Assembly: GCA_038206765.1 (NCBI GenBank) | Contig: JBBRAM010000004.1 | Location: 143,189-207,188, forward strand | Length of the DNA: 64,000 nucleotides | Source: UKL13-2 sp038206765 | GTDB taxonomy: Bacteria > Pseudomonadota > Gammaproteobacteria > Burkholderiales > Usitatibacteraceae | Direction of reading: 5' to 3' | Shown: in pieces, positions 7,891-16,005 of the stretch | Position numbering within the stretch: position 1 is the first letter of the stretch | Layout of the letters: the number at the start of each line of letters is the position of its first letter | Position numbers and translations under genes: made by a program | Notes under the pieces: generated by a model | The model's database searches: none | Seen by the model: only the letters and a program-made list of their open reading frames with translations | Told to the model about the DNA's origin: nothing

Positions 7891-7959
7891 CCGCAACCGC
7901 CCGCCTGCCGCAACTGCTTTCCGCAACTGCTTTCCGCAACTGCTTGCCGCAACTGCCTG
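7891..7959 (+). repeat. 13-bp tandem repeat (CCGCAACTGCTTT-type) upstream of tdk
   Basis: Four contiguous 13-base units begin at 7908, 7921, 7934 and 7947, two of them identical and two with one or two changes. A fifth, more diverged unit starts at 7891. The array lies in the 255-base gap between the tdk start (7819) and the lexA stop (8075), so it is in the tdk leader. A C8 homopolymer follows near 7970. Confidence 0.85.
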
Positions 7960-8074
7960 CCTGCGACAACCCCCCCCGCAATTCACCAGCAATACAATGG
8001 AGCATCACTTGAGGCCCGCGCTGGCGCTTGTGTTTGACCCAGTATGGCATTAGCAACGTCGGTTTAACGAAAAC

Positions 8075-8695
8075 CTAGATCGTCCGCACCACACCCACGA
8101 CCAAGCCTTCAATATCTAATTCCGCTTTATCCAAATCAACAATAATCGGCAGGAAATCGGGGTTCTCGGCGATCAAATAGGCATGATGGCCTTTGAGCTT
8201 AAGGCGTTTGACCGTCGCATCGCCTTCAATCCGCGCCACCACGATTTGCCCATTCCGCGCTTGGTTGGTTTTATGCACCGCGAGCCAGTCGCCATCCATG
8301 ATGCCAACATCTTTCATACTCATCCCGCTGACTTTGAGCAAATAATCGGCTTTGGGTTTGAACATCAGCGGGCTCACCGGATAACGACCGACGATGTGCT
8401 CCTGCGCGAGAATCGGTGAACCTGCGGCCACCTTACCGATCAGCGGCAAGCCGTGTTCTTCATCGTTCGCGGCATCGTTTTCGCCGACCAAAATACGAAT
8501 GCCGCGCGAGGAGCCGGGCATCATTTCAATAGCACCTTTTCGTTCAAGTGCACGCAGATGTTCCTCAGCCGCGTTGGGTGATCGAAATCCAAGTGCACCA
8601 CACATTTCTGCGCGTGTCGGCGGCATATTGTGTTGTGCGATCCACTCTTTGAGGAAATCGAGGATTTGTTGCTGGCGTACCGTTAAATTTTCCAT
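8075..8695 (-). CDS. lexA: LexA repressor
   Basis: A 206-residue SOS repressor. The winged HTH is at about 1-65 (RQQQILDFLKEW, PTRAEMCGALGF). The cleavage bond is A91-G92 in KVAAGSP, the nucleophile S126 in GMSM, and the general base K163 in TVKRL. Self-cleavage is stimulated by RecA on single-stranded DNA. The ATG at 8695 gives the standard N-terminus. A TTG at 8731 is in frame but would lie in the -35 region of the promoter described separately. The SOS box directly before the ATG shows autoregulation. Confidence 0.96.
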   Translation of the reverse strand: MENLTVRQQQILDFLKEWIAQHNMPPTRAEMCGALGFRSPNAAEEHLRALERKGAIEMMPGSSRGIRILVGENDAANDEEHGLPLIGKVAAGSPILAQEHIVGRYPVSPLMFKPKADYLLKVSGMSMKDVGIMDGDWLAVHKTNQARNGQIVVARIEGDATVKRLKLKGHHAYLIAENPDFLPIIVDLDKAELDIEGLVVGVVRTI

Positions 8696-8697
8696 AT

Positions 8698-8713
8698 CTG
8701 TATTTTTATACAG
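8698..8713 (-). promoter_or_regulatory. SOS box / LexA operator overlapping the lexA -10 element
   Basis: The plus strand reads CTGTATTTTTATACAG, a perfect CTGT-N8-ACAG LexA operator. On the minus strand its interior supplies TATAAAAAT as a -10 element, with TTGCAA 15-17 bases upstream as a possible -35. The operator ends two bases before the lexA ATG, leaving no room for a Shine-Dalgarno sequence. Confidence 0.93.
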
Positions 8714-8970
8714 TTTTAGTAGGGATTGCAAGTGTTTTTTAAAGTTTGTTTTTAAAACGTGGTTTGAAAATTTTAATTTGTTGCCAACGGCTAGAAGCGA
8801 ACTTAAATACTAGCGGTTGAAGATTTCTCAATAATAGCTTTATAGTTTCGTTCAAGCTTCACTAGACCTTGCATTCTGTTAGTTACAATTGTTGATGGAA
8901 ATTTCCAAAAGAGTTGATAGAGTCTTGGTTACGCCGCCCTTAACGAAAACAACAATATAAACCCACACTC

Positions 8971-9486
8971 GTGACGTTCAATTCAGACCAAGGTGTCAAT
9001 GCTGTTTACGTTGAGCTTAAGCGACTCGCTGGCGCACGCCTGCGTAACGAGCGCCCGGATCACACCTTGTCGGCAACTGAGTTGGTGCATGAGGCCTACT
9101 TGAAACTAGCGCACTCCACATCAGAGTACAACGACAAAGCGCACTTTATGCGCACTGCTGCTAGGGTGATGCGCCAAGTGTTGGTAGACCACGCCTTGGC
9201 ACGCAAAACTGATAAACGCGGTGGCGATTGGCAGCGCTTAACCCTCACCAGTGCGATGCCGGAAATGGAAGCTGGCAAGCCTGACGGGGTCGATGTGCTC
9301 AGTCTCGACGAAGCGCTAAAAGAACTCGAGGCACTCGACCCGCGTCAGGCAACCATTGTTGAATTGCGTTATTTTGGCGGGCTATCGATTGAAGATACGG
9401 CTAGTGTGCTCGCGCTATCTCCTGCGACGATTAAACGTGAATGGTCGGTAGCCAGAATGTTTTTACGACGCGGGCTTTCCAAATAA
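8971..9486 (+). CDS. ECF-type sigma factor of the TIGR02999 / kinase-associated group
   Basis: A 171-residue extracytoplasmic-function sigma factor. Region 2 contains TELVHEAYLKLAHS and HFMRTAARVMRQVLVDHAL, typical of the TIGR02999 family; region 4 has LDPRQATIVELRYFGGLSIEDTASVLALSPATIKREWSVARMFL in outline, an HTH for -35 recognition. The start is a GTG at 8971. It is followed after 21 bases by a membrane Ser/Thr kinase, a pairing known for the ECF group that is controlled by phosphorylation rather than by an anti-sigma factor; no anti-sigma gene is nearby. Target promoters are unknown. Confidence 0.88.
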   Translation: MTFNSDQGVNAVYVELKRLAGARLRNERPDHTLSATELVHEAYLKLAHSTSEYNDKAHFMRTAARVMRQVLVDHALARKTDKRGGDWQRLTLTSAMPEMEAGKPDGVDVLSLDEALKELEALDPRQATIVELRYFGGLSIEDTASVLALSPATIKREWSVARMFLRRGLSK

Positions 9487-9507
9487 CTTCACTAACCAAG
9501 AACAAAT

Positions 9508-12108
9508 ATGATTGAAAAAAGCACGCCATCTACGTTGTGGAATAAAGCTAAGGAAATCGTTGCCGATGCCATTGAGCTGCCAAAAGCAGAGCGGGAAGCT
9601 TTTATTCAATCGCGCTGTCGGCGCGTCGATCACGATACCAATCCCAGTCTTGTTCGCGAGGGCGGTGGTGGTAATACCAACGCCAGCGCCAACACCAACG
9701 ACAATGCAATAGATCACGCGCTGCTCAATGAAGTGCGCTCCCTGTTGGCTTTCGGGGGCGATACCGATTCATTCGTCGATAAGCCGCCAAATTTTGCCGG
9801 CGATACCGTCGGGAGCCGCGCACAGCAACGAGATTGGCAGAATGAGAAGCTCGGCGCTTGGCAGCTTGACCGCGAAATCGGGCGTGGTGGCATGGGCATG
9901 GTCTACTTGGCGCATCGTGCTGATGGCGCGTACCAACAACAGGCAGCGATCAAGCTCTTGCGCAGTGGGATAGGGCATGGCAGTGATGCCAAATCAATCG
10001 TGCGGATGCAACGCGAACGCCAAGCCTTGGCAGCACTATCGCACCCCAATATCGCGCGGCTCCTTGATGGCGGCAATGCACTGGACAACACACCATATCT
10101 GGTCATGGAATATATTGAAGGTGAATCTATTGACACCTTTTGCAGCTCGCATGAACTATCGATCTCCGCACGCATTGGGCTTATGGTTTCCGTATGCGCC
10201 GCCGTGCAAAGTGCGCACCAGCGTCTTGTCATCCACCGAGATTTAAAGCCATCAAATGTAATGGTGACTGCCGATGGCACGCCCAAGTTGCTCGATTTCG
10301 GCGTAGCGCGGCTATTGGAATCGCAAGACAATGAGATCGAACAAACGCAGTCTGCATTGCTATTCACGCCGCGCTACGCCAGCCCCGAGCAAGTGCGCGG
10401 CCTACCGGTCAGTGTGGCAACTGATATCTATGGCTTGGGGTTGCTGCTCTATGAACTACTCGCCGGTGAAAGCCCATATGAGCGGCTATCATCAAACTCC
10501 ACCAACGCCGCCACCAATGCCGCCGCTGTGATGCAGACGGTAATGGGTGATGCGCTACGTAAGCCATCTGACGTGGCCCAATTACATCATCCAGAAAATG
10601 TTGACGCACTGAAGGGCGATCTCGATACGATTTTGCTCAAAGCCTGCGCTAAAGAGGTGAACGAGCGTTATGCAACGGTCGCTGACTTGAGTGCCGATTT
10701 AACACGCTATTTGCAGAGCAGACCGATTGCTGCACGGAAGCCGACTTGGGGTTATGTGGCGAATAAGTTTGTGCGGCGGCACGGCATTGGTGTTGCATTG
10801 GGGGCAGCCGCGGGCGTTGCAATAGCGGCGGGCTTTACTGGAACCGTTATTCAAAAAAACCGTGCCGAGGTTGAGCGTTTAAAGGCTCAAGCAAGCTATA
10901 ACCAAGTTAGAAAAATTGCGAACAGTTTTATCTTCAAATATGAAGAGGCGATTGAAAACTTACCCAATTCGCGACAAGTCAGACAAGAATTGGTGGCAGA
11001 CGGCCTTAAATTTTTAGACAATTTATCATCAGATAGTGCGCTTGATCCTGAGCTAGCTATCGAGCAAGGAGCAGGTTATCGAAAACTGGCGTTTACACTT
11101 TTTAACAACCGAAACGCGGCGAATCTGGGTGACAAAGCTGGATCAGACGCGGCTCACCAAAAAGCGCGTAAATTGCTTGACTATGCGCTGCCGCTACAAA
11201 ATAGAAATGCAAACGCATTTACGCTCGCCGCACAGATGGATAACGACGAGGCAACAACGCTCACCCGAAGCGGCAACTTAAACGACGCTGTGAAAAAATT
11301 TGAATCTGCAATTGCGAATTCGGAATTCGCCATCAAAATCGCCCCCACTAAAGGCGAAGCGCCGTTTGAGAAACTAGTCGCTTTGCTTGAACTGACGAGA
11401 GTAACAACACAGCTTGGGCAGGATACAAGGCCGTATTTTGACCGCGCAAATTTGTTGGTCGACGATTGGGCAAGCAATAACCCGAATGACACCGTGGGTT
11501 ATTCGTGGCGCGGAATGATTGTGGGGCTACAGCACTCTTACGCTGTATCGAAAAACAATTTTACAGAAGCGATTGTTTTCTCGAACCAAAACGTGGCAGC
11601 GGCAGAGGCAGCTGTCAAAATGAAACCTCAAAGCGTTACTTATCGTCGTAGTCTTCAAACTGCACTAAATAACAACAGCTACACGCTAAATCAGCTGAAA
11701 CAATACGACGATTCAATCCTAGCCATCGACCGTGCGATCAACGTCGGGCTTGAGCTGAAATTAGCGGATCCTCTGAGCACGGACGCGCGAACGACATTGG
11801 CTCGTTCGTATTACCATCGCGGCCGAGCGTTGCTAGGACTGGATCAGCGAAAAAGTGCGCAACAATATTTTGAACAAAGCGCTGCCGAATTTCGGGAGGT
11901 CGATAGCAAGCAACTGTCACCACTCTTTATTCGCCAGCGCGGCGAGACACTGCTGTGGCTCGTAAAATCAAGTGATGCCAACGGTGATGTTGCCAATAGA
12001 AAAAAATGCATTGCTGAATTTTTAGCAAACGTAGAAAAATTTCCGGAAGTATTTAGTAAGCCTCCAACGACGGATTGGGTATTGGAAATAAAAAAGTTGA
12101 AGACGTAA
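9508..12108 (+). CDS. Membrane Ser/Thr protein kinase with C-terminal repeat domain
   Basis: An 866-residue Hanks-type kinase. The glycine loop GRGGMGMV is at 126-132, the ATP lysine K149, HRDLKPSN at 243-250, DFG at 263-265 and SPEQ at 292-295. One transmembrane helix lies at about 425-449. Beyond it is a roughly 410-residue extracytoplasmic region that looks helical and TPR-like (for example AIDRAINVGLELK, YYHRGRALLGLDQRKSAQQYFEQSA). An N-terminal stretch (about 48-66) is Gly/Asn-rich and repeat derived. The probable role is to sense a signal outside and phosphorylate the adjacent ECF sigma factor; this is inference from the pairing. Confidence 0.9.
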   Translation: MIEKSTPSTLWNKAKEIVADAIELPKAEREAFIQSRCRRVDHDTNPSLVREGGGGNTNASANTNDNAIDHALLNEVRSLLAFGGDTDSFVDKPPNFAGDTVGSRAQQRDWQNEKLGAWQLDREIGRGGMGMVYLAHRADGAYQQQAAIKLLRSGIGHGSDAKSIVRMQRERQALAALSHPNIARLLDGGNALDNTPYLVMEYIEGESIDTFCSSHELSISARIGLMVSVCAAVQSAHQRLVIHRDLKPSNVMVTADGTPKLLDFGVARLLESQDNEIEQTQSALLFTPRYASPEQVRGLPVSVATDIYGLGLLLYELLAGESPYERLSSNSTNAATNAAAVMQTVMGDALRKPSDVAQLHHPENVDALKGDLDTILLKACAKEVNERYATVADLSADLTRYLQSRPIAARKPTWGYVANKFVRRHGIGVALGAAAGVAIAAGFTGTVIQKNRAEVERLKAQASYNQVRKIANSFIFKYEEAIENLPNSRQVRQELVADGLKFLDNLSSDSALDPELAIEQGAGYRKLAFTLFNNRNAANLGDKAGSDAAHQKARKLLDYALPLQNRNANAFTLAAQMDNDEATTLTRSGNLNDAVKKFESAIANSEFAIKIAPTKGEAPFEKLVALLELTRVTTQLGQDTRPYFDRANLLVDDWASNNPNDTVGYSWRGMIVGLQHSYAVSKNNFTEAIVFSNQNVAAAEAAVKMKPQSVTYRRSLQTALNNNSYTLNQLKQYDDSILAIDRAINVGLELKLADPLSTDARTTLARSYYHRGRALLGLDQRKSAQQYFEQSAAEFREVDSKQLSPLFIRQRGETLLWLVKSSDANGDVANRKKCIAEFLANVEKFPEVFSKPPTTDWVLEIKKLKT

Positions 12109-12312
12109 CGGCGATCAGCACGGCCATCACAGAGATGATCAGGCGCGGCATCAAAAATTTGTTCGAAGCTTTTTAGATGCGGTGGTAGGCGAGCTACTCA
12201 GCGTGAGGATCTAAAGCTCCGGTTGATGGCGTCCTTCGATTAGGCCAGTCCTAGCTAAAGGATGCTTTATTACGCACCGCTTGTTGAAGTCGGCAATATC
12301 GAGGTTAAAAAT

Positions 12313-12348
12313 AAAAACGCCGAACAGAAAAATCTGTTCGGCGTTTTT
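12313..12348. terminator. Bidirectional terminator between kinase and GG-leader peptide
   Basis: A 15-base perfect inverted repeat (AAAAACGCCGAACAG and its complement) with loop AAAAAT. It has an A-run at the left and a T-run at the right, so it can work in both directions for the convergent kinase gene and small peptide gene. Confidence 0.9.
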
Positions 12349-12372
12349 AGTGGCACATGCAATCGACAAAAA

Positions 12373-12519
12373 TCATATTGCTGGGTTGCCATCCAATGCT
12401 TTAAGGTTTGTTTGAACTTCTGGTGGCGCTGATTGCCCACCTGCGACCGTTATCATTTCCCGCTCGCTTAGCTCGGCAATAGTTGCGCCATTAAAAACGG
12501 GTGCTGTTACGCTTTTCAT
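12373..12519 (-). CDS. Double-glycine leader peptide (putative bacteriocin/RiPP-like precursor)
   Basis: A 48-residue peptide with AGGAG seven bases before its ATG. Its centre reads AELSEREMITVAGG, matching the LSxxE-x-x-x-V-x-GG leader recognised by C39 peptidase transporters and found in class II bacteriocins and NHLP-type precursors. Cleavage after GG would release a 20-residue core QSAPPEVQTNLKALDGNPAI, with no Cys, Ser-rich or aromatic content, so lanthionine formation is unlikely. No transporter, modification or immunity gene is adjacent. The ATG could also be an upstream in-frame start up to 12594, but only this one has a ribosome site. Confidence 0.6.
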   Translation of the reverse strand: MKSVTAPVFNGATIAELSEREMITVAGGQSAPPEVQTNLKALDGNPAI

Positions 12520-13029
12520 CAAGAGACTCCTATTTACAATAGTCAACTGCATTGCAGGGAAGCAACAAGTTAGAGCATAGCTTAAATGAAGCAATTCGGT
12601 TCACGCAAAGCGATACCCCATCTTTTTGTCATGTTTTGCGCCTACAGGCAAAAATGAGTATCAAGAAAATGAGCCAGTCCACTAAACAATGCCGCTTTTA
12701 ACGGTTGGGCGGCATGTCGCTCGAATGTGGCTGGAAGTCTCAGAAGAAATAATTGCATGACGATTTTGTATAGTTGAATCGTCTGCAACTCGTCGTGCAG
12801 TTGCAACCCAACTAAACTAACAATGAAAAAACCCCAGCACTGGCGGTCGTTTCCGAGTAAATGTGCTTGGAACGGCAGGCCAGTACTGGGGTTTTCGTTT
12901 AATACCTAAGCCAGAGATCTCCAAATAAAAAAGTCTTATTCCATGAGCCAGTTTGCAGACAGATCCCGCTTTTATAAGCAGGAACACTTTGCAGTCTCAC
13001 TGTATTGGCCAGCATTTATGGAGAACATC
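12520..13029. other. Intergenic region before the RCC1/FG-GAP protein
   Basis: About 510 bases without a convincing gene. It holds the promoter region of the small GG-leader peptide on the minus strand, a small GCAACT/AGTTGC hairpin near 12785-12805, the dispersed palindrome at 12826-12896, and the untranslated or alternative N-terminal part (from 12943) of the next gene. No sigma-70 or sigma-54 consensus was recognised for the downstream gene. Confidence 0.5.
12826..12896 (+). repeat. Dispersed palindromic repeat, copy A
   Basis: An outer inverted repeat AAAACCCCAG-ACTGGC with its complement encloses TGGCGGTCGTTTCCGAG, the core shared with copies at 37621, 38450-38474 (inverted), 42351 and 52905. 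The right arm ends in a T-run and could act as a terminator, but no upstream plus-strand gene needs one. Confidence 0.7.
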
Positions 13030-15873
13030 ATGGTTGAAATTTGTTTGAATAGACATCGAATATTGGTGAAGCGATGGACACCCGAGCGGGTTAAGTATGT
13101 TGGGTCCGCCACAATCGGCAGCGCAAGTTTGAGGCTGCTAGCGTTGCTTTTGCTGCTAACGCTATCGCTAGTTGCCGCTTCCGGCAATGCGCAGACGGTT
13201 TCGTTCACATCCAAACAAGTTTCAGCAGGCGGTTCGCACACCTGCGCTCTGACGATATCCGGCGGCGTTAAATGTTGGGGTAACAATTCATTTGGACAAT
13301 TGGGCGACGGCACCTTAACGAACCGCAGCGTGCCTGCTGACGCAACAGGCCTTACCGCTGGAATCGACCGCGTGGTTGCCGCGGGCGGGCCACATGCCTG
13401 CGCGCTGACATCAGCAGGTGGTGTGAAATGCTGGGGCTATAACCTGAACGGTCAGCTTGGCGATGGTACAACTACAGATCGCAGCCAGGCTGTCGATGTA
13501 GCGGGCTTATCAGCTGGCGTGGCGAACCTTGTTGCCGGTGCGTATCACACCTGTGCATTGACGAGTGCTGGCGCTGTGAAATGCTGGGGGATTAACAACA
13601 ACGGCCAACTTGGCGACGGCACCACAACGCAGCGCACTACCCCAGTCGATGTCTCTGGTCTGAGCTCGGGCGTGATGAAGATTGCTAGCACTGGTTTCCA
13701 CACCTGCGCGTTGACATCCGTTGGCAGCGTGAAGTGTTGGGGTGGCAATGGCAATGGCGGTTTGGGCGATGGCACCACGACGTCGCGCAACATTCCCACC
13801 GATGTTATCGGCTTAAGCGCGGGTGTGATTTCAATTGCGGCCGGTGCGAATACAACGTGTGCGTTACTGGACGCCGGCGGCACCAAGTGCTGGGGCGACA
13901 ATGCGTACGGCGCGGTGGGCGATGGCACGACCACACAGCGCAATAGCCCCGTCAATGTTACTGGCTTGCCGCTTAATCTGAGCGGAATAGTCGCCGCTTC
14001 ACAAACTTGCGCGCTCACCAATGGCGGTGGCGTTAAATGCTGGGGCAATAATTCGCGGGGACAAGTGGGTGACAGCTCCACCACGGACCGCACGGCCGCT
14101 GTCGATGTTGTCGGCTTATCTGCCGGCGTCGCTGCGATTACGGCTGGCGGACATACCTGTGCGCTGACAACCGGTGGCGCGATTAAGTGTTGGGGTTGGA
14201 ATGCGTTCGGCCAGTTAGGCGATAACACTACCACCCAGCGTAACGCACCTGTTGATGTTGTCGGTTCGGTAGCCTCAACCCTCGTACCACCCGCGAACAC
14301 CCAGCCACAGGTTCTCGGCAGCCTGAACCTAGACGGTGGTGCCAACCGCGCCATCTTGATTCGTTCGCCTGGCGGCCAACTTCAGGCAGGCCGCTTCAAC
14401 GGCAGCCAGTTCATCTTCGCTGCCATTACCGATCCCGGCACTAACTACCGCATCGTCGGCGCAGTGCCGTTCACCAACGGCGGCAAATCTGACCTTGTGT
14501 TCCAAGACATTACCCAGGGAGAGTTTGGCGATGTTCTGGTCTGGCGCGGGTTTAATCCTGCCACCCAGTTCAAGCTTCGCCAAGTCAAACGCGTTTGGGA
14601 TGTGCAGGCTGTTGGTGATTTGGACGGCGATGGCTTTGGCGATCTCGTCTGGCGCTACAACGTCACTAATTCACCGGACACCGGCGTTTCCTATGTTTGG
14701 TTCGCCGACGGCAATGTTGTCACCAAGGTTCGTAAACGCGGCGGCGCACCGCTTGATTGGACATTACTTGGTGCAGCCGATCTGAATGGCGACGGTGCAG
14801 CCGATATGGTTTATATCAGCCCGACAAACCAAATTCGCGTGCTGATGGGAACCGCAAATCGTACCTGCGCCAACTTGTCTGGCGGATTGGTGCCGGCCGG
14901 ATTCACCGCGTTGAAATTTGGTGATTTTACTGGCGGCGGACGTGGGGATATCTTAATTCGCAACGCTACAACCGGCGAGGTGCGGATGCTATCACTCAAT
15001 GCGAACGGGCTCACCTTGCCGCCTTATACCGGCACACCGGATGATCAAAACGCATCTTGCACCGCAAGCACGCTGGTGATCAGCAACTTATCAGCCACGA
15101 TTACGCCATCGGCTGCCAACCCGTTGGCCGTTGCGACACAGTTTTATGCCGTGGGCGATTTTAACGGAGACGGCATTGTTGATATCGCTTGGGTGAACGC
15201 CGACGGCTCGATCACGGTCTGGCTCATGCAGGCCAATGGCGCAGCGCCCATCGTTAAAATCAATGCTGGTACGGCGCCGTTCTTTACCCCGGTAACGAAT
15301 CCACCGCCAAGCGGTGCTGATTTGTACACGTCCGTTACAGCCAAAGCGCGGGCAGATTTTTTAACGCTGTTAACGACCGCTTGCCCGGTCGTAAAGAATT
15401 TTCCTGGCGGCGCTAAAACCTACTCCATGTGTCTGCAAAACAGCAGCAGCCCAGCAGTCAATATTACGGCGGCAATGTTCTACGGGGGCTTGCCGTATCA
15501 GCAAAACATGGCACCCGTCAGCGGCCCAACCGCAGAGGCAGCCAAGGTCAAGTTTGTCGATACATTCACCGACGTATCAACAAACGATAGCTGCACGATT
15601 CGAATCGCTGAACCGTTCATTCCGTTTATCGAAACGATGGTCCGCGGCACCACTTATGCGCCCGTGGCAGCACAAAAATTCACATTCAAAGGTAGCGTTG
15701 AAGACACCATCAGCATCACGTCCGATGGCCGCGTTAGCGAATACACCATGACCAACGGAAACAATTTCAAAATCGAGGTGCATCCCAACTTGACCCTATT
15801 TGATTCCACGATCAGCGGCACGGAGGGGATTCTCAGCATTATCGGTGGAGCGTATTTCATTTGCCGAAATTAA
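13030..15873 (+). CDS. Exported protein with seven RCC1 repeats and an FG-GAP propeller module
   Basis: A 947-residue exported protein. A hydrophobic signal segment lies at about 34-50 (LRLLALLLLLTLSLVAA). Residues about 62-411 are seven RCC1-type repeats, each with HTCALT, VKCWG and GQLGDGTTT, enough for one seven-bladed propeller; each repeat carries two cysteines. Residues about 425-755 are the FG-GAP/VCBS module shared with the next two genes, with calcium-type loops such as DLDGDGFGD, DLNGDGAAD and DFNGDGIVD. The last 190 residues are unrecognised and contain several cysteines. GGAG six bases before the ATG at 13030 decides the start; an in-frame ATG at 12943 has no ribosome site. A surface or secreted binding role is inference. 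Confidence 0.85.
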   Translation: MVEICLNRHRILVKRWTPERVKYVGSATIGSASLRLLALLLLLTLSLVAASGNAQTVSFTSKQVSAGGSHTCALTISGGVKCWGNNSFGQLGDGTLTNRSVPADATGLTAGIDRVVAAGGPHACALTSAGGVKCWGYNLNGQLGDGTTTDRSQAVDVAGLSAGVANLVAGAYHTCALTSAGAVKCWGINNNGQLGDGTTTQRTTPVDVSGLSSGVMKIASTGFHTCALTSVGSVKCWGGNGNGGLGDGTTTSRNIPTDVIGLSAGVISIAAGANTTCALLDAGGTKCWGDNAYGAVGDGTTTQRNSPVNVTGLPLNLSGIVAASQTCALTNGGGVKCWGNNSRGQVGDSSTTDRTAAVDVVGLSAGVAAITAGGHTCALTTGGAIKCWGWNAFGQLGDNTTTQRNAPVDVVGSVASTLVPPANTQPQVLGSLNLDGGANRAILIRSPGGQLQAGRFNGSQFIFAAITDPGTNYRIVGAVPFTNGGKSDLVFQDITQGEFGDVLVWRGFNPATQFKLRQVKRVWDVQAVGDLDGDGFGDLVWRYNVTNSPDTGVSYVWFADGNVVTKVRKRGGAPLDWTLLGAADLNGDGAADMVYISPTNQIRVLMGTANRTCANLSGGLVPAGFTALKFGDFTGGGRGDILIRNATTGEVRMLSLNANGLTLPPYTGTPDDQNASCTASTLVISNLSATITPSAANPLAVATQFYAVGDFNGDGIVDIAWVNADGSITVWLMQANGAAPIVKINAGTAPFFTPVTNPPPSGADLYTSVTAKARADFLTLLTTACPVVKNFPGGAKTYSMCLQNSSSPAVNITAAMFYGGLPYQQNMAPVSGPTAEAAKVKFVDTFTDVSTNDSCTIRIAEPFIPFIETMVRGTTYAPVAAQKFTFKGSVEDTISITSDGRVSEYTMTNGNNFKIEVHPNLTLFDSTISGTEGILSIIGGAYFICRN

Positions 15874-16005
15874 CGCTTTTTTTGCCTCTCAAAGCGTCCG
15901 CGCATTCATTGACTGCATAACTGTCATCGAATTTTGTCGATCACCTTGCCGTTTGCTACCACCCAGATTTTGCTACTTATGTTTTAACCCTAACAGGAGA
16001 ATGAA

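Noticed and set aside
7891..7959. Short CRISPR-like array
   Set aside because: Units are contiguous 13-mers with no spacers; it is a simple tandem repeat.
7820..8056. N-terminal extension of thymidine kinase
   Set aside because: The extension is encoded by the tandem repeat region and has no similarity to Tdk; the TTG at 7819 gives the standard N-terminus.
12943..13029. Longer start for the RCC1/FG-GAP protein
   Set aside because: No ribosome site precedes 12943 or 13018, while the ATG at 13030 has GGAG six bases upstream and leaves a normal signal peptide.
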